Shown in pieces: positions 1 through 8,488 of a stretch of 64,000 nucleotides of DNA; positions within the stretch are counted from its first letter, which is position 1; every line of letters starts with the position of its first letter. Both the position numbers and the translations under genes were made by a program. The notes beneath the pieces were generated by a model. It searched no databases. It saw only the letters and a program-made list of their open reading frames with translations, and had not been told where the DNA came from. Origin of the DNA: Bacteroides zhangwenhongii (GTDB taxonomy: Bacteria > Bacteroidota > Bacteroidia > Bacteroidales > Bacteroidaceae); contig NZ_CP059856.1 in NCBI RefSeq assembly GCF_009193325.2, positions 2,790,001-2,854,000 on the forward strand. Direction: 5' to 3'.

Positions 1-2667
1 CTATTGAAATTATGGATAATACGGAAGGCAAGATACAAGGCTATAATCAATACCAGAATATAACCGAATACCGCCCAATTAGTCTTCCAAAACGGAGGAA
101 CCACAACAATCTTCAAAGTAGTCTCATTTTCATTCCATATTCCCGAGCCATTGCAAGATTTTACATGCAACAGATAGGTTCCCGGATTGAGATACTTAAA
201 AGATGCGAAATTAAGAGAAGACGGAGCACTCCATCCTTTATCATAATTCTCCAGCCAATACATATATTTCGTACGTCCGCTATCCGAATAGTCCAGTGTT
301 GAGAAGTCTATCAGAATGGAACTTTGATAATATTTCAAAGAAATCTCATCCGAATAGGCTAGTGACTGTTGCAAAGGCGAATCCTCCATTTCGGGATTCA
401 TCTGGATTCCATTCACATACAAATTAGTGAAAACAACCGGAGAAAAAGAATCATTGTTTTGTATCTTCTCCGGATCAATGACAATCATTCCATAGTTTGT
501 TCCAAAAAGCAACTTGCCGTCTTTTCCCACACAAGCACTGTTCTCACTATATACATTTCCTAAAGTATAAGAAGAGAAATAATAATTATCAGAAGAATGA
601 GTAACCGGATTAAACTTCGAAATACCATACTCGGTAGCCACCCATAAGTCACCGTTTTTATCTCCGAGAATGGATTGGATAACATCATTTACCAACCCTT
701 CGTCTGTTCCGTAATTCTCATATTTCAGCAAATCATAGTTTTCTTGTGGTTCACAAAGATTCAATCCCGACCCCGACGTACCAATCCACATACGCCCCTC
801 ATCGTCCCGATAGATACATTTAATTTCATTACTACAGAATTTACCGTTCGTGTAGCTGAACAAATGATAATTATCAGCATCGGCAATCAATGAGTCCGGA
901 TGGAAAATGCATATTCCCTCGCTGGTTCCCACCCAAACCATACCGTTCTCGTCTTCTTCTATCACACGAACCATCCGCAGGCCTAACCTTTCCTGAAAAA
1001 AGTGCCTGAATTTATATCCCCCGTCCGCAGTCGGTTCAGCCAAATCAAGTCCTCCCCCGAAAGTACCTACCCACATCCGGCCTTTCCGGTCACGATAGAT
1101 CGAAAAGACATCATTAGCGGATAATGTAGTCGGATTCGAAGGATCATTGACATACCATGAATCCGCTATCTTTAATCCGTTTCCACGAGTACCCATCCAC
1201 ATTTTCCCTTCTTTATCCTCAGTAATGGCATAAATGTTGGAATGAAAATACTGATTTGTCATCTTCGAATGGAAATCCGAGTCAATGGTATACAGTCCTC
1301 CCCTACGCGTACCAAACCAGATATCTCCGTCGGATGTCTTAGTCAGCATACGAATGGTATTCGAACGGTCGAACAAATCGGGAGATTCCGGATAAATACG
1401 GGAAGTACCTTCGTTCAGAACAGAGATATGGGATAATCCGGAATACTCTGAACTTACCCAGATTCCACCGGAACGATCCTCCATCACATAAAGCAGGAAA
1501 TCTGAAGCGATATGACTTTTATCGTTTATATTGGCCAGAAAATGTTCCAATTTATCCTCAGCCGTATCATAGGCAAAGAGACCATTACCATACGTAGATA
1601 TCCAGATAATGCCACGCGAATCGTGCACAATATGATAACGCTCAAAATCGATATAGCTCAACTTATCTTGGGGAATCAACCGGAATTCCTTTATTTTTCC
1701 ACTATCGGCTGTGATATAGGTAAGACACCCTGTGTGATTAAAAATCCAGTAATCACCACGATTGTCCATTGTTAATTTGCCATTTTTGATATTCAGGCGG
1801 GAATCCGCAGCTATTTCTCCGGTACTGAAATCATACGTATACACTCCGGTAGTAGTAAGGATCACCCATTGGTCCTTCAACAGAAAATTCCCGGTAGGTG
1901 ATGTTTTTCCCGCAATAGAAGCAATAGAAGCACATTTTTTCATCTTTTGCGTAGTAGCCTGATAACAATAGACATCTCCCTCTTCCGTCAGAAAATACAT
2001 ATCATTCTTATAGGACTGAGAAAAAGCAAAATGAACCAACCGGTCTTCAATCCTGTACTGACCGTTAGAAACGGATACTAATCCGCTCTGTGTCCCAATC
2101 CATATCCGCCCATCCGCATCCTCACTGACAAACCGCACTCTATTGTCCGGCATATTGCCCCGTTCTGTTTTAAACACAGTCGATGTCATCTCTCCGTTAT
2201 CCTGATGAACGATTCTCCGACAACCATTTCCGGAATGCCATAACCACACATCACCATTGTCCGCTACGAATATAGTCGAATAGTTCTGCCTCAAATCTCC
2301 GCAACCTGTATAATCAACGAAACGTGCACGCTGAAGGTCATAGCAACTGATCAATTCCGGTGTCGTAGAAATCCATAGAAAGCCATCCTTGTCTTCAGTA
2401 AGGTCAAAAATACGGTTATCAGACAACGATACTTTATCTCCGGCTTGCGGGCGGAATGTCAGAAACGAATTACCATCATAACGGCTCAGTCCATTCAAGG
2501 TTGCCAGCCATAAGAATCCTTTAGTATCCTGATATATATAGCGAATAGAATTGTTGGGCAAACCATCACTTGTTCTCATTTGTGTAGAGCGAAGTTCAGT
2601 CGCCCCGTAAATGTTCAGCACAAAACCAATAGATAAGATGAAGAATAAGATATGTCTGTTTATCATA
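1..2667 (-). CDS. Hybrid two-component system sensor/regulator, N-terminal half (partial, apparent frameshift)
   Basis: Reading leftward from 2667, this encodes the periplasmic sensor half of a hybrid two-component regulator that would control the adjacent rhamnogalacturonan locus. It shows repeated two-component propeller signatures (GLPNNSIRYIYQD, GFLWLATLNGLSRYDG, GRIWIGTQSGL) and ends at the window edge in a membrane segment (AVFGYILVLIIALYLAF); kinase, receiver and AraC domains lie outside. The best start is ATG at 2665-2667, about 26 nt after a predicted start site set by the -7 element at 2701-2708, and gives MINRHILFF. That frame hits TGA after 23 codons. The rest of the signal peptide (ILSIGFVLNIYGA) and all 870 or so downstream codons are in another frame, so one extra base near 2640 separates them. 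In the long frame the only later starts are GTG 2621 and ATG 2579, and both lose the signal peptide. This is either a real frameshift or a sequencing error. Confidence 0.85.
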
Positions 2668-2700
2668 ATAGATTTTCAGATTAATAATGAATTAGACAGG

Positions 2701-2708
2701 CAAAAGTA
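2701..2708 (-). promoter_or_regulatory. -7 promoter element of the leftward regulator gene
   Basis: Read on the minus strand this is TACTTTTG, a full match to the Bacteroides -7 consensus TAnnTTTG. It lies 33 nt upstream of the ATG at 2667, which supports that start codon. Confidence 0.6.
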
Positions 2709-2754
2709 CTAAAAAAACAATACACAAAGGTACAGGCCATAGCTTTTTATTAAA

Positions 2755-2772
2755 ATAGAATATTGTACGTAA
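2755..2772 (+). promoter_or_regulatory. Candidate operator 1a of the rhamnogalacturonan locus
   Basis: The sequence is ATAGAATATTGTACGTAA. It shares the ATAnAATnTTGTACnTA pattern with 19691-19708 and 21165-21182 and lies about 47 bp upstream of the -7 element at 2701-2708. I infer it is a binding site for the locus regulator; there is no direct evidence. Confidence 0.4.
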
Positions 2773-2810
2773 TTATATAGAAATTGTGATATAACCTCAT
2801 TCAGACTGTA

Positions 2811-2828
2811 CTATGCACAATATTGAAT
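2811..2828 (-). promoter_or_regulatory. Candidate operator 1b of the rhamnogalacturonan locus
   Basis: On the minus strand this reads ATTCAATATTGTGCATAG, a looser copy of the same motif. It has the same orientation relative to the rightward promoter at 2871-2878 as copy 1a has to the leftward one, and lies about 43 bp from its -7 element. Confidence 0.35.
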
Positions 2829-2870
2829 AAGTATGAATGAATTTATATTGAAAAGAAGAAGAACACATCG

Positions 2871-2878
2871 TACTTTTG
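2871..2878 (+). promoter_or_regulatory. -7 promoter element of the tandem CE12 esterase gene
   Basis: TACTTTTG matches TAnnTTTG. It sits 27 nt upstream of the start codon at 2905 and drives rightward transcription away from the regulator. Confidence 0.6.
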
Positions 2879-2904
2879 CACCAATTATCTATAAAAAATA
2901 AATC

Positions 2905-4542
2905 ATGAGAAACAAGTTATTTTATTATTTATGTTGGCTGACAGCCGTCACAGGCAGTTTGCAGGCGCAAGCACAAAATAAAGTGGCTGCTCCGATGAAA
3001 GATGTCAATCAAGTAATCGACAACACGTTGGATAGTCTGAACAAGGCACGTACAGCCAGACCGATAGCCGGTTCCAGCCGGAAAGGCGATAATCCGGTAT
3101 TATTCCTAGTCGGTAACTCCACCATGCGTACAGGTACATTGGGAAACGGAAACAACGGACAATGGGGATGGGGATTTTATGCGGGCGACTACTTCGATCC
3201 GGACAAGATCACAGTAGAGAATCACGCATTGGGAGGAACCAGCAGCCGTACTTTTTATAACCGTCTTTGGCCGGATGTCATCAAAGGGGTACGTCCCGGA
3301 GACTGGGTTATCATAGAACTTGGCCATAACGACAATGGCCCTTATGACAGCGGCCGTGCCCGTGCCTCTATTCCGGGAGTAGGCACAGACAGCCTGAACG
3401 TGACAATCAAAGAAACCGGAGTGAAAGAAACGGTATATACATACGGAGAATATATGCGTCGTTTCATCCGTGATGTCAAAGCCAAAGGCGGACATCCCAT
3501 CTTGTTCTCCCTTACTCCACGTTATGCCTATGAAGATAAAGACAGTACTATCATCAAACGTGTCAATAAAACATTCGGTCTATGGGCAAAGCAAATAGCA
3601 GAAGAACAGAACGTACCTTTTATTGATCTGAATGACATTTCAGCCCGCAAATTTGAAAAGTTCGGTAAAAACAAAGTGAAGTATATGTTCTATATCGACC
3701 GTATTCATACCAGTGCATTCGGAGCAAAGGTCAATGCCGAATCTGCCGCTGACGGTATACGAGCCTACGAGGGACTGGAACTTGCCAATTACCTAAAGCC
3801 TGTCTCGCAAGACACAAAGACCGGTTCCAGCCGGAAAAAAGGACGACCGGTATTATTCACCATCGGTGACAGCACGGTGAAAAATAAAGATAACGACAAA
3901 AATGGTATGTGGGGATGGGGCAGCGTAATAGCCGATGAGTTCAACCTTGACAAAATATCCGTCGAGAACTGTGCTATGGCAGGACGTAGTGCCCGCACTT
4001 TCTTGGATGAGGGACGTTGGGATAAAGTATACGAAGCTTTGCAGCCCGGTGATTTTGTACTCATTCAGTTCGGACACAACGATGCAGGAGCTATCAATAC
4101 AGGAAAAGCCCGTGCAGAACTACGTGGTTCCGGAGAGGAAAGCAAAGTTTTTCTAATGGAAAAGACCGGCAAATATCAGGTAGTATATACTTTTGGCTGG
4201 TATCTTCGCAAATTCATCATGGATGCCCAGGAAAAAGGAGCAATTCCTATCGTATTGAGCCACACTCCACGCAACAAATGGAAAGACGGAAAGATAGAAC
4301 GCAATACCGATTCTTTTGGGAAATGGACACGTGAAGCAGCAGAAGCTACCGGAGCCTATTTTATTGATTTGAATAAAATCAGTGCCGACAAACTGGAAAA
4401 AAAAGGTATCGAAAAGACAGCCGCTTATTACAATCACGACCATACGCATACTTCTTTAAAAGGAGCACACATGAATGCCGAAAGTATTGCGGAAGGATTG
4501 AAAATGGTTAATTGTCCGTTGAAGGATTATTTGAAGAAATAA
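2905..4542 (+). CDS. Tandem two-domain SGNH esterase (CE12-type rhamnogalacturonan acetylesterase)
   Basis: This is a predicted secreted acetylesterase that removes acetyl groups from rhamnogalacturonan so lyases and hydrolases can act. A signal peptide (MRNKLFYYLCWLTAVTGSLQAQA) is followed by two complete SGNH domains. The first (about residues 65-300) has GNSTMRTG with the catalytic Ser, GGTSSRTF, GHNDN and DRIHTS, the Asp-x-x-His block. The second (about 310-540) has GDSTVKN, GRSARTF, GHNDA and DHTHTS. Most family members carry one such domain, so this is an internal duplication in which both copies keep their catalytic residues. The gene is monocistronic, divergent from the regulator, and ends in a terminator shared with the lyase gene. 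CE12 rather than another SGNH family is inferred from motifs and context. Confidence 0.88.
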   Translation: MRNKLFYYLCWLTAVTGSLQAQAQNKVAAPMKDVNQVIDNTLDSLNKARTARPIAGSSRKGDNPVLFLVGNSTMRTGTLGNGNNGQWGWGFYAGDYFDPDKITVENHALGGTSSRTFYNRLWPDVIKGVRPGDWVIIELGHNDNGPYDSGRARASIPGVGTDSLNVTIKETGVKETVYTYGEYMRRFIRDVKAKGGHPILFSLTPRYAYEDKDSTIIKRVNKTFGLWAKQIAEEQNVPFIDLNDISARKFEKFGKNKVKYMFYIDRIHTSAFGAKVNAESAADGIRAYEGLELANYLKPVSQDTKTGSSRKKGRPVLFTIGDSTVKNKDNDKNGMWGWGSVIADEFNLDKISVENCAMAGRSARTFLDEGRWDKVYEALQPGDFVLIQFGHNDAGAINTGKARAELRGSGEESKVFLMEKTGKYQVVYTFGWYLRKFIMDAQEKGAIPIVLSHTPRNKWKDGKIERNTDSFGKWTREAAEATGAYFIDLNKISADKLEKKGIEKTAAYYNHDHTHTSLKGAHMNAESIAEGLKMVNCPLKDYLKK

Positions 4543-4602
4543 AACATAAAAATCCCTCGATATGACGTGGCTCTTACGTATATCGAGGGATTTTTATGTT
4601 TT
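4541..4602. terminator. Bidirectional terminator between convergent esterase and PL11 genes
   Basis: This is a perfect 23-bp inverted repeat (arms 4541-4563 and 4580-4602) with a 16-nt loop. The GC-rich core ATCCCTCGATAT is flanked by A and T runs, so it can terminate in both directions. Its right arm reaches into the stop codon of the leftward gene. Confidence 0.85.
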
Positions 4603-6688
4603 ATTTCATTGTTTCCGCACCTACATAATATCCCAGGTTAGTACCTTGGTTATACCCCATATTCTGCATAGCTTGAGACATATCATAATTATGATCTGTC
4701 ATCAGATGGCGAAGTCGGTGAGTAGTCGGATGATTTGTAGAGAAAATATAAATAGAACGATAATCACTAGAGCCTAAGATAACCTCTTCACGATAATCTC
4801 CCAAGAAATCTCCGTAATAACAAGGATTATATTTGGTTCCATGATTTCCATCATTACTACCATAATGACCAAAATACACTAAACGGCTCTTATTCGTTTT
4901 ATTTACATCCGGATTATCTTTATAACTTACAATACAAGCACGATCATACATTTCCCGTGTTCCTTGCCCGCTCCAATAGATAGCAGCATTATACATCACA
5001 CCACTACCGATACCTGTCGGGTAATTGGTAGAAACAACTCCACCACCATTACAACTATACATACCGGACTGTAAAGATGAATAATACTCAAATCCCGGAC
5101 TGTCCGGATCTACATCGCCAACAATACAACGTCCCACATCACCATTCTTACCCGCTCCGTGCCCGGTTATCAGGCTGCCGTCTCTCGCATCAATTACTTG
5201 ACAAGCATATCCAAGCCCCTGCACGCTATAAGTATCCTCTTCTTCAAAGCTGGCAACTATTTGTAATCCGCTACGATTTTGGATGAATTTACCCACATAC
5301 AGACAGTCACCATGTCCGTTTCCGGTACACCATAATTCTTTCCCATTATCATCAATCGCCGCCGAACCATACAGTATCTCATCTTTTCCATCACCATCCA
5401 AATCTGCAACACGGAAAGCGTGCGAACACATTGCCAACCATTTTTCGCTATGATCAGCAGTATCAAATTTCCAACGATTCACTAACTGGTTACTTTGCAA
5501 ATCAAGTGCCCATACTTGCCAGTTTTTATAAATACCTCGAGAAATAATCAGGCTTGGATTGCTTTTTCTTACACCAGTCTTCTCATCAGGTATACCATCC
5601 AGATAGGCTGCTCCGATAAAGAAACGGTCCATACGATTTCCATAATCATCTCCCCAATAAGAATTCCAATATTGGGCACGTGCTACTTTTGACTCATCCT
5701 CACGGCCACGAGGTATATTGGGAGTTCGGGTAATTTCACAACCGTCAAAGCCACGACAGATAGAAATATACTCAGGACCTTCCAACACTAGTCCGGCAGT
5801 AGAATACAAACTTTTTCCGGAATACCATCCCACACCGTTCGTATCTCTTAAACGATAATCATTCACGAACCCATTGGCATCAGTAATAATTCTTCCGTTA
5901 GGGAATTTAGTACCTTCGGATGAACGGAATGCAATTTCACACAAACCATCTCCATCGAAATCATATAAGATATAAGAGGTATAATGTGAACCGGAACGAA
6001 TGTTTAGTCCTAAATCTATACGCCATAAAAAGGTACCATCCATTTTGTAAGCCTCCAAAAGAGTGGTCCCATTGTGCCATCCTCCTTGATTAGCTCCATC
6101 ATACGGTTCTCTCTTGACTACAATTTCCAATTCTCCATCTCCATCCAATTCACCCAATTGTATATCATCAGGAGCATACGTCAATGCTGCATCAGGTACA
6201 TCACTTCTTAGTACAATTTCCCGATAAAATTTTGTTGCCATATCAGAAGTATACGTATAGTCGCATAATGTTTCTTCTTGACCGGCCAATGTCACCCGAT
6301 AATAATTAGTCTTTGTGGGATCAATATTCTCATCCACCCAACAAGTAGTCTTCGTTATCGCTTCTTCATTCAACTTAACTTCTTCGCCCCCATCCTCCGA
6401 CTTATAAATATCGAAACCTACATCTTCCGGATCTGTCAATAACATTCTCCAACTAACTAACGCAGAAGAAATTCCTGTTGCATTATGTTCATTAGTATCC
6501 GACATAGGGTCATAGCTCACCCACATTGCACGGCTTCCCGTAATAATCTCCGTAGGCAGGTCTTTCAATGGTTCTTCCACAATATTATTATTGAAATCCG
6601 GTTCCTCATCCACTATCGGTTCAGTATCCGAACATGCTCCAAATGTTAATAATCCAAACAGTCCTAGTATATATAATAACTTCTTCAT
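4601..6688 (-). CDS. Family PL11 rhamnogalacturonan lyase, lipoprotein
   Basis: This 695-residue protein is predicted to cleave the rhamnose-galacturonate backbone of rhamnogalacturonan I by beta-elimination. The N-terminus is a lipoprotein signal (FGAC lipobox near residue 19). The start of the mature domain, SRAMWVSYDPMSDTNE, and an early Fn3-like segment are typical of the YesW/YesX-type PL11 fold. The later propeller contains calcium-binding loops GELDGDGELE, YDFDGDGLCE and VADLDGDGKDE, as expected for this calcium-rich eight-bladed family. It is the last gene of the leftward SusC/SusD operon, 48 bp after the SusD-like gene, and ends in the shared bidirectional terminator. The lipid anchor implies outer-membrane attachment, probably on the surface near the SusCD complex. 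The PL11 assignment is by recognised motifs only. Confidence 0.9.
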   Translation of the reverse strand: MKKLLYILGLFGLLTFGACSDTEPIVDEEPDFNNNIVEEPLKDLPTEIITGSRAMWVSYDPMSDTNEHNATGISSALVSWRMLLTDPEDVGFDIYKSEDGGEEVKLNEEAITKTTCWVDENIDPTKTNYYRVTLAGQEETLCDYTYTSDMATKFYREIVLRSDVPDAALTYAPDDIQLGELDGDGELEIVVKREPYDGANQGGWHNGTTLLEAYKMDGTFLWRIDLGLNIRSGSHYTSYILYDFDGDGLCEIAFRSSEGTKFPNGRIITDANGFVNDYRLRDTNGVGWYSGKSLYSTAGLVLEGPEYISICRGFDGCEITRTPNIPRGREDESKVARAQYWNSYWGDDYGNRMDRFFIGAAYLDGIPDEKTGVRKSNPSLIISRGIYKNWQVWALDLQSNQLVNRWKFDTADHSEKWLAMCSHAFRVADLDGDGKDEILYGSAAIDDNGKELWCTGNGHGDCLYVGKFIQNRSGLQIVASFEEEDTYSVQGLGYACQVIDARDGSLITGHGAGKNGDVGRCIVGDVDPDSPGFEYYSSLQSGMYSCNGGGVVSTNYPTGIGSGVMYNAAIYWSGQGTREMYDRACIVSYKDNPDVNKTNKSRLVYFGHYGSNDGNHGTKYNPCYYGDFLGDYREEVILGSSDYRSIYIFSTNHPTTHRLRHLMTDHNYDMSQAMQNMGYNQGTNLGYYVGAETMK

Positions 6689-6736
6689 ATTCTGCTTTTA
6701 ATATTAAACAATCATTTTTCAATTCCGGGGTAACCT

Positions 6737-8467
6737 CTACCACCCCGGATTCTGTGTCAAATTAGGATTCTTTGCTTTCTCACTTTGCGGAATAGGAAAG
6801 AAATACATCTTATCATCCCATTGTCTATTCACAGTAACACGCCTATATGAATACGAATCCCCACTCTTATATATTTTCATTTCATCAATACTGCTGAAAT
6901 GTTTGTCGCCTTCCTTCCAACGGCGCACATCCCAAAAACGATGTCCCTCGAATGCTAACTCTACCATACGCTCATTCTGGTATTTCTCCCACCATAACTT
7001 ATTATCCAGACCTGCGGGAAATTTAGGCATATTTACCTTTGTACGCCGACGAGTTTTGCTCACCATCTCATTGGCAGGAATAGGGAATTCATTATTGGTA
7101 GCATAAGCAGTACCTAAATATTTGAATAACGCTTCTGCGTAATTCAGGTAGAACTCACCCAAACGATATATAATCCATGTATGATTATCCGTCGTAGGTT
7201 TCGCTGTCGTAGTATTAATACTTGTTTGGCAATATTTTTTCAAATAATAACCTGTAGGCGTCCCTCCACTCAGGGGTTCCGCATTTGCACCTCCCTGATA
7301 GGTTTCCAACGCAGTTTCATTCCAATTCGGCCATTTTGTATCACCATTCTTAGCAATAGTTTTCTCAAATCGAGGATCACGTCCTTCGTAATAAGGTTTA
7401 TTTTTATCATAATCCGCTTTCTTATCAGGTCTTTCACCACCGTCCTTCAACTCATAGGCATCCACCAATGTCTGTGTAGGGCAGTTTCCACCTCGACAGT
7501 TCTCCAGTCCGACAGGAAAATTATATTTCTCAAAAGAATTGGTAGCACGTATGGCACGACAACCGAAAATGAGTTCATCGATTGCAATACTATAACTTTT
7601 TGCATCCCATAAATTCTCGTAGTCATCTATCAGTCTCATACCGGCATCTTCGCAAGTCTCGATCAATTCCTTATTGGCCTTGGCTGCGCGATACCACAAC
7701 TCCTTGTACCCTTGACTCCCTTCCTGGTGAGAATTGAATAACGGACTTGCAGCATACAGAGCCGTACGCGCTTTCAATGCCAGTACAGTACGTTTGTTGG
7801 CACGCCCTGTTTCCGCCGATTCACCGGAAGGTACCAAAGCCCCCAGGTTATTATAATCCGGTATAATCAGATCTTTTATCTCGTCACATTCTTTAATAAT
7901 CCAGTCGAATACCTCTTGGGCAGGTTTACGTGTTAGCGTATTCACCTCAGTGGTTGACAATACATGGTCGGTAAATGGTACATCCCCATATTGTCTTACC
8001 AAATTAAAGTAGAAATACGCCCGCAGGAAACGGACTTCATACTGATAGTTATTATAGCGATACATTTCAGCTTCATAGTCGGAAATTTGTTCATACTCCG
8101 AGAATGTCAGTCCGGTAAATTCCTCCAGATAATTATTACAATTAGCAATTGCTTTATAACAGGAAGTCCACATACTGCTTTGCGCATTCACCGGACTCCA
8201 TGCCCCATTGTAAAAAGTCTCAATAGCATTGCCTGTATAGGAATATTGTGATTCATCCGTAGCAGAACCAAGAATAGCACCACTATAATTTCCGAAATCA
8301 GAGTCGAGCGACTGGTAAATGTTAGATACCAATCCTCCTACATCATAAAAAGTACGCTTTACATAACCCGCATCATAAGGATTGTATTCCGAATATTCCA
8401 TCTGGTCCGCACAAGAAGAAAAAGCGAAGATGGTCAGAACACCATATATCAAATTATTCAGTTTCAT
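6737..8467 (-). CDS. SusD-like outer-membrane glycan-binding lipoprotein (second pair)
   Basis: This is a RagB/SusD-family protein that caps the barrel of its SusC partner and binds oligosaccharide for import. It has a lipoprotein signal with FSSC lipobox, and N-terminal helices carrying YEVRFLRAYFYFNLVRQYGDVP, a typical SusD TPR-region signature (written across residues 145-166). The C-terminus, NERMVELAFEGHRFWDVRRW followed by PIPQSEKAKNPNLTQNPGW, is diagnostic for the family. The length of 576 residues is normal. It lies 21 bp downstream of the SusC-like gene at 8489-11353, its evident partner. The substrate, probably a rhamnogalacturonan fragment, is inferred from neighbours. Confidence 0.95.
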   Translation of the reverse strand: MKLNNLIYGVLTIFAFSSCADQMEYSEYNPYDAGYVKRTFYDVGGLVSNIYQSLDSDFGNYSGAILGSATDESQYSYTGNAIETFYNGAWSPVNAQSSMWTSCYKAIANCNNYLEEFTGLTFSEYEQISDYEAEMYRYNNYQYEVRFLRAYFYFNLVRQYGDVPFTDHVLSTTEVNTLTRKPAQEVFDWIIKECDEIKDLIIPDYNNLGALVPSGESAETGRANKRTVLALKARTALYAASPLFNSHQEGSQGYKELWYRAAKANKELIETCEDAGMRLIDDYENLWDAKSYSIAIDELIFGCRAIRATNSFEKYNFPVGLENCRGGNCPTQTLVDAYELKDGGERPDKKADYDKNKPYYEGRDPRFEKTIAKNGDTKWPNWNETALETYQGGANAEPLSGGTPTGYYLKKYCQTSINTTTAKPTTDNHTWIIYRLGEFYLNYAEALFKYLGTAYATNNEFPIPANEMVSKTRRRTKVNMPKFPAGLDNKLWWEKYQNERMVELAFEGHRFWDVRRWKEGDKHFSSIDEMKIYKSGDSYSYRRVTVNRQWDDKMYFFPIPQSEKAKNPNLTQNPGW

Positions 8468-8488
8468 TCTTTACCTCGTTTTTAATAA

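Noticed and set aside
2579..2667. Internal GTG (2621) or ATG (2579) as the true start of the left-edge regulator
   Set aside because: Both remove the signal peptide and leave an over-long leader, while ATG 2667 fits the promoter. A frameshift is the simpler reading, although only resequencing can settle it.
2905..4542. Two separate esterase genes that were fused by an assembly error
   Set aside because: The frame is continuous, the linker is short and ordinary, and both halves share composition. A tandem-domain protein is the better explanation.
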